8,480 nucleotides of DNA from CAZQYB01 sp964597535 (GCA_964597535.1 CAZQYB010000115.1:1-8480), one strand, 5' to 3'; numbered from the stretch's first letter, positions 1 to 5,877 are shown. Made by a program: numbers and translations. The notes: generated from the letters alone by a model not told the origin.

Positions 1-846
1 AGAGTCTTCGCAAAGCTTTTCTTCAGAGTTCACCGCTGCCTCGATAGACGGTCGCTCCTGGTTTTGAGTATGAATGAACTCGGCTACGCTTTTGTAATCT
101 TCTGCACCGTGACAATTCTGCTCGTATTCGAAAATTGTTTTGCCGTAGCTTGGCGCCTCGGCGAGCTTGATGTTTCTCCGTATATAAACCGGTAAAATTC
201 GGGCCTGCGACCAGGCACAGCCGGTTCCGCGGGCGTTGTTGAGAAATTGCTCGATATCGGCCCTTACTTCGCTCGGAAGTGAGGCCCTGCTGTCAAACAT
301 ACAGAGCAAAACCCACCTGACCTTCAGCTTTGGGTTGATTCTTTTATTGACCAGCTCGATGGTTTGCAGCAGCTTTCCGAATCCCTGCAGGGCCAGGAAG
401 TGAGGTTGCAGCGGGATTAAAACCTCGTCGGCGGCGGCGAGGGCATTTAGGGTAAGCAGTCCGAGCGAGGGGGGGCAGTCAATTATCAGATAATCGAATT
501 TGTCCTCAACCGATTTGATTGCCTCTCGCAAAATGGTTTCCCTGCCGACTACACTTACCAGCTCGGTTTCGGCGCCGACCAGATGGATGTTAGCAGGCAG
601 CAGCCAAAGGTTTGGGCGGGTGAGCGAAATTTCTTCCTCTAATTGGGCTGACCGGGTCAGGACCCTGTAAGAGCCGGACTCGATTTTTTCGGGTTCCAGC
701 CCGAGATGTATCGTCAGATGTGCCTGGGGGTCCAGGTCAATAACGATTACCTTCAGGCCCACACCGGCAAGGGCCGCGGCAGTATTGACTACCGTTGTGG
801 TTTTGCCCACTCCGCCTTTCTGATTTAATACCGCTATTGTTCTCAT
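1..846 (-). CDS. parA: ParA/Soj-family partition ATPase (3' end cut by the window edge)
   Basis: Deviant-Walker ATPase of the ParA/Soj/MinD class. Members bind DNA as ATP dimers and, with a ParB partner, segregate chromosomes or plasmids. The frame opens with ATG at 846-844 and continues without a stop to base 1, giving at least 282 residues. It shows the deviant Walker A KGGVGKTTT (residues 10-18, signature Lys10, P-loop Lys15), Walker A' VIDLDPQ (35-41) and Walker B IIDCPPSLG (121-129). The later stretch LAEAPSYGKTIFEYE is typical of chromosomal Soj proteins. Soj proteins usually have about 255 residues, so this one already has a tail of about 25 residues and is probably close to its end. 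It starts 28 bp after the nusB stop. No convincing ribosome binding site precedes the ATG, which suggests coupling to nusB or a weak site. Whether a parB follows lies outside the window. The family call is secure; a chromosomal rather than another ParA-like role is inferred. Confidence 0.93.
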   Translation of the reverse strand, partial: MRTIAVLNQKGGVGKTTTVVNTAAALAGVGLKVIVIDLDPQAHLTIHLGLEPEKIESGSYRVLTRSAQLEEEISLTRPNLWLLPANIHLVGAETELVSVVGRETILREAIKSVEDKFDYLIIDCPPSLGLLTLNALAAADEVLIPLQPHFLALQGFGKLLQTIELVNKRINPKLKVRWVLLCMFDSRASLPSEVRADIEQFLNNARGTGCAWSQARILPVYIRRNIKLAEAPSYGKTIFEYEQNCHGAEDYKSVAEFIHTQNQERPSIEAAVNSEEKLCEDS

Positions 847-874
847 CCTATTGCGTACACACTGTTTGCCGTAA

Positions 875-1306
875 TTATCTGTTATCTTTACCTTCCGTCT
901 TTAGTTTTCTTAAGACAGCGTCGAGCACGCCATTAACAAAGGATGGAGACTTGTCAGAGCTGAACTTTTTGGCGAGCTCAATGGCCTCATTTATCACAAC
1001 TCTGGGAGGAACATCAGGACAGAACCTCAACTGATAAACGGCCAATCTCAAGATGCTCTTGTCAACGGGTGAAAGTCGAGATAGCTGCCATTTTATTGTC
1101 GAACCAACTATCAATTCATCACACTGTGCCAAATTTTCCCACGCTCCTTTTGTCCAGTGCGAGGCGAGTTCGCGTGCCAAATCATCGGGTTCGTTTTCTA
1201 CAAAGAACCGGCCTAAGAATTCGAGCAGGTCTGAGCCCTGGACATCAAGCTGATATAATGCCTGCATTGCCAGTTCTCTGGCCCTTGTTCTTTTGTCCAC
1301 CTGCAT
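875..1306 (-). CDS. nusB: Transcription antitermination factor NusB
   Basis: NusB binds the boxA RNA element together with NusE (S10) and promotes antitermination on rRNA operons. The product is 143 residues, a normal length. The N-terminal RNA-binding helix carries the family pattern (RTRARELAMQALYQLDV, residues 6-22). The C-terminal half carries the diagnostic VVINEAIELAKKF (103-115) and FVNGVLDAVLRKL (123-135). I chose the ATG at 1306-1304 because homology begins right there. An in-frame ATG at 1348 would add 14 residues encoded largely by an intergenic hairpin and is unlikely. No strong ribosome binding site is visible before 1306. The gene lies 67 bp downstream of ribH on the same strand and just before parA, so the three are probably co-transcribed. 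Confidence 0.95.
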   Translation of the reverse strand: MQVDKRTRARELAMQALYQLDVQGSDLLEFLGRFFVENEPDDLARELASHWTKGAWENLAQCDELIVGSTIKWQLSRLSPVDKSILRLAVYQLRFCPDVPPRVVINEAIELAKKFSSDKSPSFVNGVLDAVLRKLKTEGKDNR

Positions 1307-1312
1307 AATTTT

Positions 1313-1376
1313 TAGTTCATAGTTCGTCCCCCCTTCTTGCTTTCGCAAGAAAGCAGGGGGGACGAACCCATAACTA
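1313..1376 (-). repeat. Long intercistronic hairpin between ribH and nusB, GAAA tetraloop
   Basis: A perfect 12-bp inverted repeat (gttcgtcccccc at 1322-1333, ggggggacgaac at 1356-1367) encloses a second stem. On the transcribed minus strand this inner stem is TTCTTGC-GAAA-GCAAGAA, a 7-bp stem closed by a C(GAAA)G tetraloop, with a 4-nt bulge on one side. A further 5-bp outer helix (1313-1317 with 1372-1376) forms across a 4x4 internal loop and takes in the ribH stop codon. No T-run follows on either strand, so it does not look like an intrinsic terminator. An RNA-processing or stability element, or a copy of a dispersed palindromic repeat, would fit better. The structure is seen; the role is inferred. 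Confidence 0.75.
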
Positions 1377-1847
1377 CGAACCAGTAATCTGTTCCATTAC
1401 GTTGACTGTTTCCATAGCTGTCATTGCCGCGTCAGCACCTGCGTTACCCATCTTTGCGCCGGCTCTGTCCACCGCCTGTTCGAGTGTCTCGCAGGTCAGG
1501 ACGCCAAATATCGTTGGCACAGCGGAATCGTAGTTGATTCGTCCGATACCTCTGGCCACCTGCTGACAGACATAATCGTAATGACCGGTTTGGCCGCGTA
1601 TGACCGCACCCAGACAGATAACAGCGACGTATTTACCGCTTTTCGCAAGTTTTTTTGCAGCCATGGTAATTTCGCAGGCCCCCGGTACCCAGACTACGCT
1701 TATCTGTTCATCAGCGGCACCGTGACGCCGAAGACAATCTATTGCACCGGCAAGCAGCTTAGCAGTTATGAACTCGTTGAACCTGGTGACTACAATAGCG
1801 TAACTACCCTTGCCGGCGGTTACCTGACCTTTTACTTCCTTAATCAT
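1374..1847 (-). CDS. ribH: 6,7-dimethyl-8-ribityllumazine synthase
   Basis: RibH condenses 5-amino-6-ribitylamino-uracil with 3,4-dihydroxy-2-butanone 4-phosphate to give the direct precursor of riboflavin. It usually forms pentamers or 60-mer capsids in the cytoplasm. The 157-residue product has the family's normal length and all its landmarks: RFNEFIT (23-29, aromatic stacking on the substrate), VPGACEIT (54-61), GAVIRGQTGHY (80-90) with catalytic His89, FGVLTCET (114-121), Arg128, and GNAGADAAMTAME (134-146). The start is ATG 1847-1845, because GGAGAAG lies 7 bases upstream and homology begins there. An in-frame ATG at 1883 would add 12 unrelated residues that include the ribosome binding site. 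It is the first gene of the leftward ribH-nusB-parA unit. No other riboflavin gene is in the window, so the pathway genes are at least partly scattered. Confidence 0.97.
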   Translation of the reverse strand: MIKEVKGQVTAGKGSYAIVVTRFNEFITAKLLAGAIDCLRRHGAADEQISVVWVPGACEITMAAKKLAKSGKYVAVICLGAVIRGQTGHYDYVCQQVARGIGRINYDSAVPTIFGVLTCETLEQAVDRAGAKMGNAGADAAMTAMETVNVMEQITGS

Positions 1848-1854
1848 AGTTTTG

Positions 1855-1861
1855 CTTCTCC
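1855..1861 (-). promoter_or_regulatory. Ribosome binding site of ribH
   Basis: GGAGAAG on the minus strand lies 7 bases before the ATG at 1847. It decides in favour of this start over the upstream in-frame ATG at 1883, which has no comparable site. Confidence 0.75.
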
Positions 1862-1918
1862 AAACAACTTCTATAACTTTCAATGGTTCGCGTTTCCAAA
1901 CGGCCTGGACAGCTTCAC

Positions 1919-1947
1919 ATTATAAGACCCTCGGAGACTACTTTCCA
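1919..1947 (-). promoter_or_regulatory. Putative sigma70-type promoter of ribH-nusB-parA
   Basis: Read on the minus strand, TGGAAA (1947-1942, four of six matches to TTGACA) is followed after exactly 17 bp by a perfect TATAAT (1924-1919). Transcription would start near 1912, leaving a leader of about 65 bases before the ribH ATG. The position and spacing are convincing. No FMN riboswitch is recognisable in the leader. Confidence 0.6.
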
Positions 1948-1949
1948 GA

Positions 1950-1991
1950 AAAACAGTCCGGCGTCTAAAGAGCTTCGGCTCGCGCTGTTTT
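1950..1991. repeat. Nested hairpin with UUCG tetraloop upstream of ribH promoter
   Basis: On the plus strand, AAAACAG (1950-1956) and CTGTTTT (1985-1991) are perfect complements. Between them GAGC-TTCG-GCTC (1970-1981) forms a perfect stem with the very stable C(UUCG)G loop. On the minus strand the outer arm ends in a T5 run (CTGTTTTT), as an intrinsic terminator would, but the stem is interrupted. It could stop leftward transcription ahead of the ribH promoter. Confidence 0.45.
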
Positions 1992-2048
1992 GGTGCCGGC
2001 GGCTAACTTCTGTAATTGTATGAGGTTATAGCTCAGATTTCCAGCAAA

Positions 2049-2088
2049 TTTTTTTCCGCGGGCCAAAAGGAGCGTGGCCGGCAAAAAA
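2049..2088. repeat. T/A-flanked imperfect inverted repeat
   Basis: GCGGGCC (2058-2064) pairs with GGCCGGC (2076-2082) with one mismatch around an 11-base loop. The stem extends outward through T7 (2049-2055) and A6 (2083-2088), with a CC bulge between. The T-run is 5' and the A-run 3' on both strands, the wrong order for an intrinsic terminator. Function unknown. Confidence 0.4.
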
Positions 2089-2190
2089 CCACTAACACGG
2101 CGGTACTTACTGGGCGATAACGCCCTTGAGCGCGTTCGTCGTTCGCAACGCGTTGTGCGTCAAACGCCATACGATAATACACAATACGAT

Positions 2191-2195
2191 AGGAG
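2191..2195 (+). promoter_or_regulatory. Ribosome binding site of the TPR gene
   Basis: AGGAG directly abuts an ATG at 2196, which is too close to be used. It lies 12 bases before the in-frame ATG at 2208, a long but usable distance. It therefore favours the 2208 start. An in-frame TAG at 2190-2192 excludes any earlier start. Confidence 0.5.
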
Positions 2196-2207
2196 ATGAC
2201 CTGCTGT

Positions 2208-3557
2208 ATGCTCTTCGAAGAAGCTGGATTTGGCTACTATTCAGAAGCTGAGCGAAAGGCTCGCAAGGCCTTTGAACTTTACGAAGACGGCAAAATGTCA
2301 CAAGCTCTCGATGCGCTGGAAACGGCTCTTGAGATAAATCCATCCCACAGTTCGTGGCATTTCAACAAGGCTCTTACGCTGGATTCCGTGAACCGGTTTG
2401 GCGACGCAATAAGCGAATACGAAATCGCCCTGCAGTTAAACCCAAGTGATTTGGAGATATTAAACTCGCTTGCTGTCGATTATACGCGCATAGGACAATA
2501 CGACCTTGCCATCGATACTTTTGAGCAAATCCAGAAGCTTGACCCTGCATTCGAACCGTGTTATTGCAATCGCATAATTACTTACACCGAAATGGGCCAG
2601 CACGATTCAGCCGAGCAGATGTTTTACCTCGCCCAGCAGATAAATTCGGACTGTCCGTTGTGCTACTATAATATCGGCAACAGTCTTTTTGTTCGGGGCG
2701 AGTACAAGAAAGCTATTCACTGCTGGTTAAAAACCGCTGAACTCGAGCCGACCCACCCGGAAATTAACTACCGAATTGCTCAGGCCTACTGGTCTGAGGA
2801 CGACAATGAGAACGCGAGCGAGTGTTTTCTAAAGGAACTCCGTAACAACCCGGGTGATGTTGATATTATCCTCGATTTTGGTTTGTTTTTGCTCGAGGCC
2901 GGCGATATCGAATCGGCGAAAGAAAAGTTTAACAGGATACTTGAACTTAAGCCCGATTCGGACCTTGCCTTGTTTTACCTGGGAGAGATTGCTTTTAACA
3001 CCGCTGATTACGAGCGGGCGGTACGGCTGTTCAATCAAGCGCTGCGGAAAGATAATACACTCACGGGACCACGTTACAGACTGGCGCAGCATGCGTTAAT
3101 GAAGGGACAAAAAACAGAGGCGAGAGATTATCTGCTCGCCGAGCTGGAGCTGAATCCGGAGGATTCGGACACGCTGGTTTCTATGGGGTCAATGTTTCTG
3201 ACAATCAGCGAACCGGATTATGCGACACATTGTCTGCTGAAGGCGGTTGACATTGACTACACCAATGCGGATGCCTATTATTATCTTGGTCTTGCGAGCG
3301 TTATAAACGGCCGATTGGATGATGCTGTAGAGTTTTTCAGTCATACACTCGATATAAGGCCAAAGGATGTTCGGGCATTGAGGGACTCAGCCATTGTTTA
3401 TCTGGCAATGGGCAGATTAGCCGACGCTGCGCAGAGGATTAAAAAAGCCAGGTCTCTGGCCGGCGACGATTCACAGTTAAGGGCACTCCAGAGGAGAATT
3501 TGGCTGGATAACGCCATAGAGCGGGTAGTGGATTTTGTTTGGCGACTGCGGCCTTGA
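2208..3557 (+). CDS. Cytoplasmic protein of twelve tandem TPR repeats
   Basis: The product (449 residues from ATG 2208) is almost wholly a tetratricopeptide solenoid. About twelve contiguous 34-residue repeats run from about residue 13 to 421. Each has the usual A/G spacing and most end in a Pro cap (for example ALEINP, ALQLNP, ILELKP, ELELNP, LDIRP). Repeats 6 and 10 are less regular. No signal peptide, membrane segment or catalytic domain is seen. The last 28 or so residues form a capping helix rich in Arg and Trp. Proteins of this kind are scaffolds for protein-protein contacts, and the partner cannot be read from the sequence. The gene stands alone: it is divergent from ribH and separated from rarA by 261 bp. 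The start could also be ATG 2196 (four more residues, Met-Thr-Cys-Cys), but ribosome-binding-site spacing favours 2208. No gene symbol is justified. Confidence 0.9.
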   Translation: MLFEEAGFGYYSEAERKARKAFELYEDGKMSQALDALETALEINPSHSSWHFNKALTLDSVNRFGDAISEYEIALQLNPSDLEILNSLAVDYTRIGQYDLAIDTFEQIQKLDPAFEPCYCNRIITYTEMGQHDSAEQMFYLAQQINSDCPLCYYNIGNSLFVRGEYKKAIHCWLKTAELEPTHPEINYRIAQAYWSEDDNENASECFLKELRNNPGDVDIILDFGLFLLEAGDIESAKEKFNRILELKPDSDLALFYLGEIAFNTADYERAVRLFNQALRKDNTLTGPRYRLAQHALMKGQKTEARDYLLAELELNPEDSDTLVSMGSMFLTISEPDYATHCLLKAVDIDYTNADAYYYLGLASVINGRLDDAVEFFSHTLDIRPKDVRALRDSAIVYLAMGRLADAAQRIKKARSLAGDDSQLRALQRRIWLDNAIERVVDFVWRLRP

Positions 3558-3576
3558 TTTGTTTTGCATTTCGTTA

Positions 3577-3623
3577 ACAAAGTCCACAGGAGCATAAAAG
3601 CGGAAGGGTACTCGTGGCTTTGT
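3577..3623 (+). repeat. Imperfect hairpin downstream of the TPR gene
   Basis: ACAAAG-t-CCAC-ag-GAG (3577-3592) pairs with CTC-GTGG-CTTTGT (3611-3623), giving 13 base pairs with two small bulges and an 18-base loop. It begins 19 bases after the TPR stop codon. It may protect the 3' end of the mRNA. No T-run follows, so a classical terminator is not supported. Confidence 0.4.
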
Positions 3624-3805
3624 GCTCATTACTTCAAGACCGGCCCTGTTAACCTTGCCTGTTAGACCACCTCAATTTGCTGTAAGTAAATGGTCCATCT
3701 TTACTGACCCTCCTGAAGACAAATTAGCCGGCAAATTCCAACTATCAACTTTATTCAGAAAATCCTGATTACAAATATATTTTCGATTGTTTCTTGTATC
3801 TTGTG

Positions 3806-3811
3806 TATAAT
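3806..3811 (+). promoter_or_regulatory. -10 box of rarA, implying a leaderless transcript
   Basis: A perfect TATAAT ends seven bases before the A of the rarA ATG (3819). No purine-rich ribosome binding site lies between or just upstream. Transcription would start at or next to the ATG. A -35 element is weak at best (TTCGAT at 3782-3787, 18-bp spacing). Confidence 0.5.
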
Positions 3812-3818
3812 ATCTTTG

Positions 3819-5201
3819 ATGCTTGAGGACAAGGGTGACAAAACACTTTTTGGGCAGTCTGAAAAGGCCAATATAGCGTCGGCTGCACCTCTGGCGGTTC
3901 GAATGAGGCCGAGAAAACTTGATGAATTTCTCGGACAAAGCCATTTTCTTGGGCCTGATAAACTGCTGACAAGGATGCTCGAGGCCGACAAGCTCACCAG
4001 TCTGATATTTCACGGCCCGCCCGGCACAGGCAAGACCTCACTGGCAATGGTTATTGCGAATTACACTAAGGCCAGGTTCTACTATCTCAGTGCACCGGCG
4101 GCCAGCGTAAAGGACATCCGGCAGATAATCGCCGCAGCCAGAGATATGCTCGCAGCCAGTGGCCAACGAACCGTCCTTTTTATCGATGAAATTCACCGCT
4201 TCAATCGTGCCCAGCAGGATGTTTTGCTCGATGATGTCGAGGCAGGGGTGTTAATTCTGATAGGCGCCACGACGGAGAACCCATACTTTTCGGTCAATTC
4301 ACCGTTGATTTCCCGCAGCACCGTCTTTCGTTTTGAGCCGCTGAGCGAAGATAACGTTTTGCAGTTACTAAGAACCGCAATTGCCGGCGCCGAGCGGGGG
4401 CTGGGAAAATTTGATATCCAGGCGGACAAAGAGGCGCTAAAGTTTCTGGCGGTAATGTGTAACGGCGACGCCCGAAGGGCCCTGACGGCCCTGGAGGTGG
4501 GGGTATTGTCACAGGCCGCCCGGCAGAAAAAGGCAAAAATAAAATTTGATTTAAAAACCGCAAAAGAGTCGATACAACAAAAGGCAATACAATATAACGG
4601 AACGGGCGATACGCACTATGACCTGGCAAGCGCTTTGCAAAAAAGTATGCGAGGTTCCGACCCTGACGCCACCGTCTATTGGCTTGCCCGGATGATAGCA
4701 GGCGGAGAAGACACGCGTTTTATTGCCAGGCGGATTGCGGTTTGTGCGGCGGAGGATGTAGGAAACGCCGACCCGATGGCGACGGTGTTGGCTGCGGCGG
4801 CGGTCCAGATATCCGAGTTTGTGGGTTTGCCGGAAGCCCAGCTGGCATTGGCGCAGGCGGCCTTATATGTCGCCTGTGCACCAAAGTCGAACGCAGCCGC
4901 TTCAGCCATTTGGAAGGCAGTGGCCGATGTGAAACAGGAGCCCACTATACCTGTGCCGAAGCATCTAAAAGACAGTCATTATCCGGCTGCAAAAAAAGCC
5001 GGTTTCGGTGCCGATTACAAGTATCCGCACGATTTTAAGGATGGTTTCGTACCACAGGAATACCTGCCGGCGGCTATGAAAAAAAAGTATTACAAACCAA
5101 AAGAAATTGGATATGAAAAAAATATTAAGCGTTATTTACAAAAGCTGCAAACCTTGATACAAAATAGCAAACCTGATGGCATTGAGAAGAAGGATAGCTG
5201 A
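3819..5201 (+). CDS. rarA: Replication-associated recombination protein A (RarA/MgsA AAA+ ATPase)
   Basis: RarA (MgsA, the bacterial relative of WRNIP1/Mgs1) is a DNA-stimulated AAA+ ATPase acting at stalled or gapped replication forks with SSB. The 460-residue product is full length. In order: the ARMRP-like entry motif VRMRP (27-31) and LDEFLGQSHFLG (34-45); Walker A GPPGTGKT (66-73); Walker B FIDEIHRF (121-128); sensor 1 GATTENP (149-155); NGDARRAL (215-222) in the lid. The C-terminal tetramerisation part carries HYDLASALQKSMRGSDPDA, AEDVGNADP and YVACAPKSNA. The start is ATG 3819; a TTG at 3801 lies in the same frame but includes the -10 box. The stop TGA is immediately followed by the ATG of the cyclo-ligase gene, so the two are co-transcribed and probably translationally coupled. 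The C-terminal Lys-rich tail is not conserved. Confidence 0.97.
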   Translation: MLEDKGDKTLFGQSEKANIASAAPLAVRMRPRKLDEFLGQSHFLGPDKLLTRMLEADKLTSLIFHGPPGTGKTSLAMVIANYTKARFYYLSAPAASVKDIRQIIAAARDMLAASGQRTVLFIDEIHRFNRAQQDVLLDDVEAGVLILIGATTENPYFSVNSPLISRSTVFRFEPLSEDNVLQLLRTAIAGAERGLGKFDIQADKEALKFLAVMCNGDARRALTALEVGVLSQAARQKKAKIKFDLKTAKESIQQKAIQYNGTGDTHYDLASALQKSMRGSDPDATVYWLARMIAGGEDTRFIARRIAVCAAEDVGNADPMATVLAAAAVQISEFVGLPEAQLALAQAALYVACAPKSNAAASAIWKAVADVKQEPTIPVPKHLKDSHYPAAKKAGFGADYKYPHDFKDGFVPQEYLPAAMKKKYYKPKEIGYEKNIKRYLQKLQTLIQNSKPDGIEKKDS

Positions 5202-5780
5202 ATGGACAAGACGGAGTTGCGCCGCCGGTTGCGAAAGCGCCTGCTCGAGATGGCAGACAAACAAAGAAGCGAAAAAAGCAAAAAGGCGTGCCGGAATCTG
5301 GTCTCCACGTCCCAGTTTCAAAGTGCAGCGGTGGTTATGATGTACCTGTCCTTACCACACGAGGTCGATACGTCCGAGGCGATACTTTCCGCCTGGCAGC
5401 TCGGAAAGACGGTACTGGTGCCGAAGGTTTCCTGGCAGCAAAGACATATGATACCGGTGCGGATAAATTCCCTGGAGACCGACTTTTCGACCGAAGCTTC
5501 CGGACTGCGGAATCCAACTACAGGCGTACCTATGCCGTTGGAGGAGATTGATTTGGTGGTTGCCCCGGCGTTAGGATTCGATGGAAAGGGCAACCGACTT
5601 GGCCGCGGCAGCTCCTACTACGACAGGTTTTTCGCAAACGACGGACTGAAAGCCGCCAGATGTGGCTTTGCTTTCGCAGAGCAGCAAGTTGACTCTATAC
5701 CGGTGGCAGAGCACGATGAGCCGGTGGATTTTTTAGTAACCGACGAGGAAGTAATATATTTTAACCAAAATAGCAAATAG
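5202..5780 (+). CDS. fau: 5-formyltetrahydrofolate cyclo-ligase
   Basis: The enzyme (5-FCL, MTHFS; E. coli YgfA/Fau) uses ATP to convert 5-formyltetrahydrofolate to 5,10-methenyltetrahydrofolate, returning an inhibitory folate to the one-carbon pool. The 192-residue length is normal. Seen in order: basic N-terminal helix MDKTELRRRLRKRL with the ATP-binding Lys near the start; YLSLPHEVDT (48-57); VLVPKV (71-76); GLRNP (101-105); and the main signature DLVVAPALGFD (117-127) plus RLGRGSSYYDRF (132-143). The tail FAEQQVDSIPVAEHDEPVD (158-176) is typical. The glycine loop usually reads G-x-G-G-G-Y-Y-D or G-R-G-x-G-Y-Y-D; here both later positions are Ser. The ATG directly follows the rarA stop, with AGAAGGA about seven bases upstream. 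The family is secure. Confidence 0.95.
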   Translation: MDKTELRRRLRKRLLEMADKQRSEKSKKACRNLVSTSQFQSAAVVMMYLSLPHEVDTSEAILSAWQLGKTVLVPKVSWQQRHMIPVRINSLETDFSTEASGLRNPTTGVPMPLEEIDLVVAPALGFDGKGNRLGRGSSYYDRFFANDGLKAARCGFAFAEQQVDSIPVAEHDEPVDFLVTDEEVIYFNQNSK

Positions 5781-5877
5781 TGGACAGGCTCCTGCCTCCT
5801 GCTTTCGCAGAGGCGACAACCTTGCGAGGGAACGACAATACCGTCCGCTGCCTGTTAAAATAAAATAGGAGGACAAA
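5781..5877. other. Spacer between cyclo-ligase and transpeptidase genes with GAAA-type hairpin
   Basis: At 5794-5814 the sequence folds as GCCT-C-CTGC-TTTC-GCAG-AGGC. On the minus strand the loop is GAAA closed by C-G, as in the ribH-nusB hairpin, and the two share the 10-mer TGCTTTCGCA. An outer pairing of ACAGGC (5784-5789) with GCCTGT (5850-5855) may enclose it. CGACAA occurs twice (5814-5819 and 5833-5838). No clear promoter or terminator is visible. Confidence 0.5.
5867..5872 (+). promoter_or_regulatory. Ribosome binding site of the L,D-transpeptidase gene
   Basis: A perfect AGGAGG lies five bases before ATG 5878, the best ribosome binding site in the window. It fixes this start. Confidence 0.85.

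Larger units (their letters stand above)
1848..2207. other. Divergent intergenic region between ribH and the TPR gene
   Basis: About 360 bp separate the two divergently read genes and contain no credible coding frame. The ribH side holds its ribosome binding site and promoter. The centre holds a UUCG-capped hairpin (1950-1991) and a T/A-flanked inverted repeat (2049-2088). The TPR side has a small hairpin GGGCG-ATAA-CGCCC (2112-2125), the 10-bp palindrome CAACGCGTTG (2146-2155), and two copies of ATACGATA 15 bp apart (2169-2176 and 2184-2191). I could not assign a convincing rightward promoter. GATAAT at 2173-2178 is the best -10 candidate but has no -35 partner. Confidence 0.7.
3558..3818 (+). 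other. Intergenic region between the TPR gene and rarA
   Basis: This 261-bp spacer has no coding frame I would support. Near the TPR stop it holds an imperfect hairpin (3577-3623). The middle (about 3624-3740) shows nothing I recognise. The last 80 bp are AT-rich and end in the rarA -10 box. Confidence 0.6.

Noticed and set aside
1307..1348. Longer nusB start at ATG 1348
   Set aside because: The extra 14 residues are encoded mostly by the intergenic hairpin and have no counterpart in NusB proteins.
1848..1930. FMN riboswitch upstream of ribH
   Set aside because: Riboflavin genes are often under FMN riboswitch control, but the leader of about 65 bases is too short and none of the conserved RFN sequence blocks is recognisable here or further upstream.
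2153..2180. Rightward promoter for the TPR gene (TTGTGC with TAATAC or GATAAT)
   Set aside because: Either the -10 match or the spacing is poor, so I could not support it as a feature.
2107..2343. Open minus-strand frame of 78 codons overlapping the TPR gene start
   Set aside because: It overlaps the well-supported TPR gene, has no family-like sequence and looks like chance.
3590..3680. Possible serine tRNA remnant on the minus strand
   Set aside because: The minus strand reads GCCGGTCTTGAA (3644-3633), like a serine tRNA anticodon arm, but there is no matching acceptor stem, D-arm or TTCGA loop. The likeness is probably chance.
4676..4945. Open minus-strand frame of 89 codons rich in Ala, inside rarA
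   Set aside because: It is a shadow of the GC-rich, conserved C-terminal part of rarA on the opposite strand.
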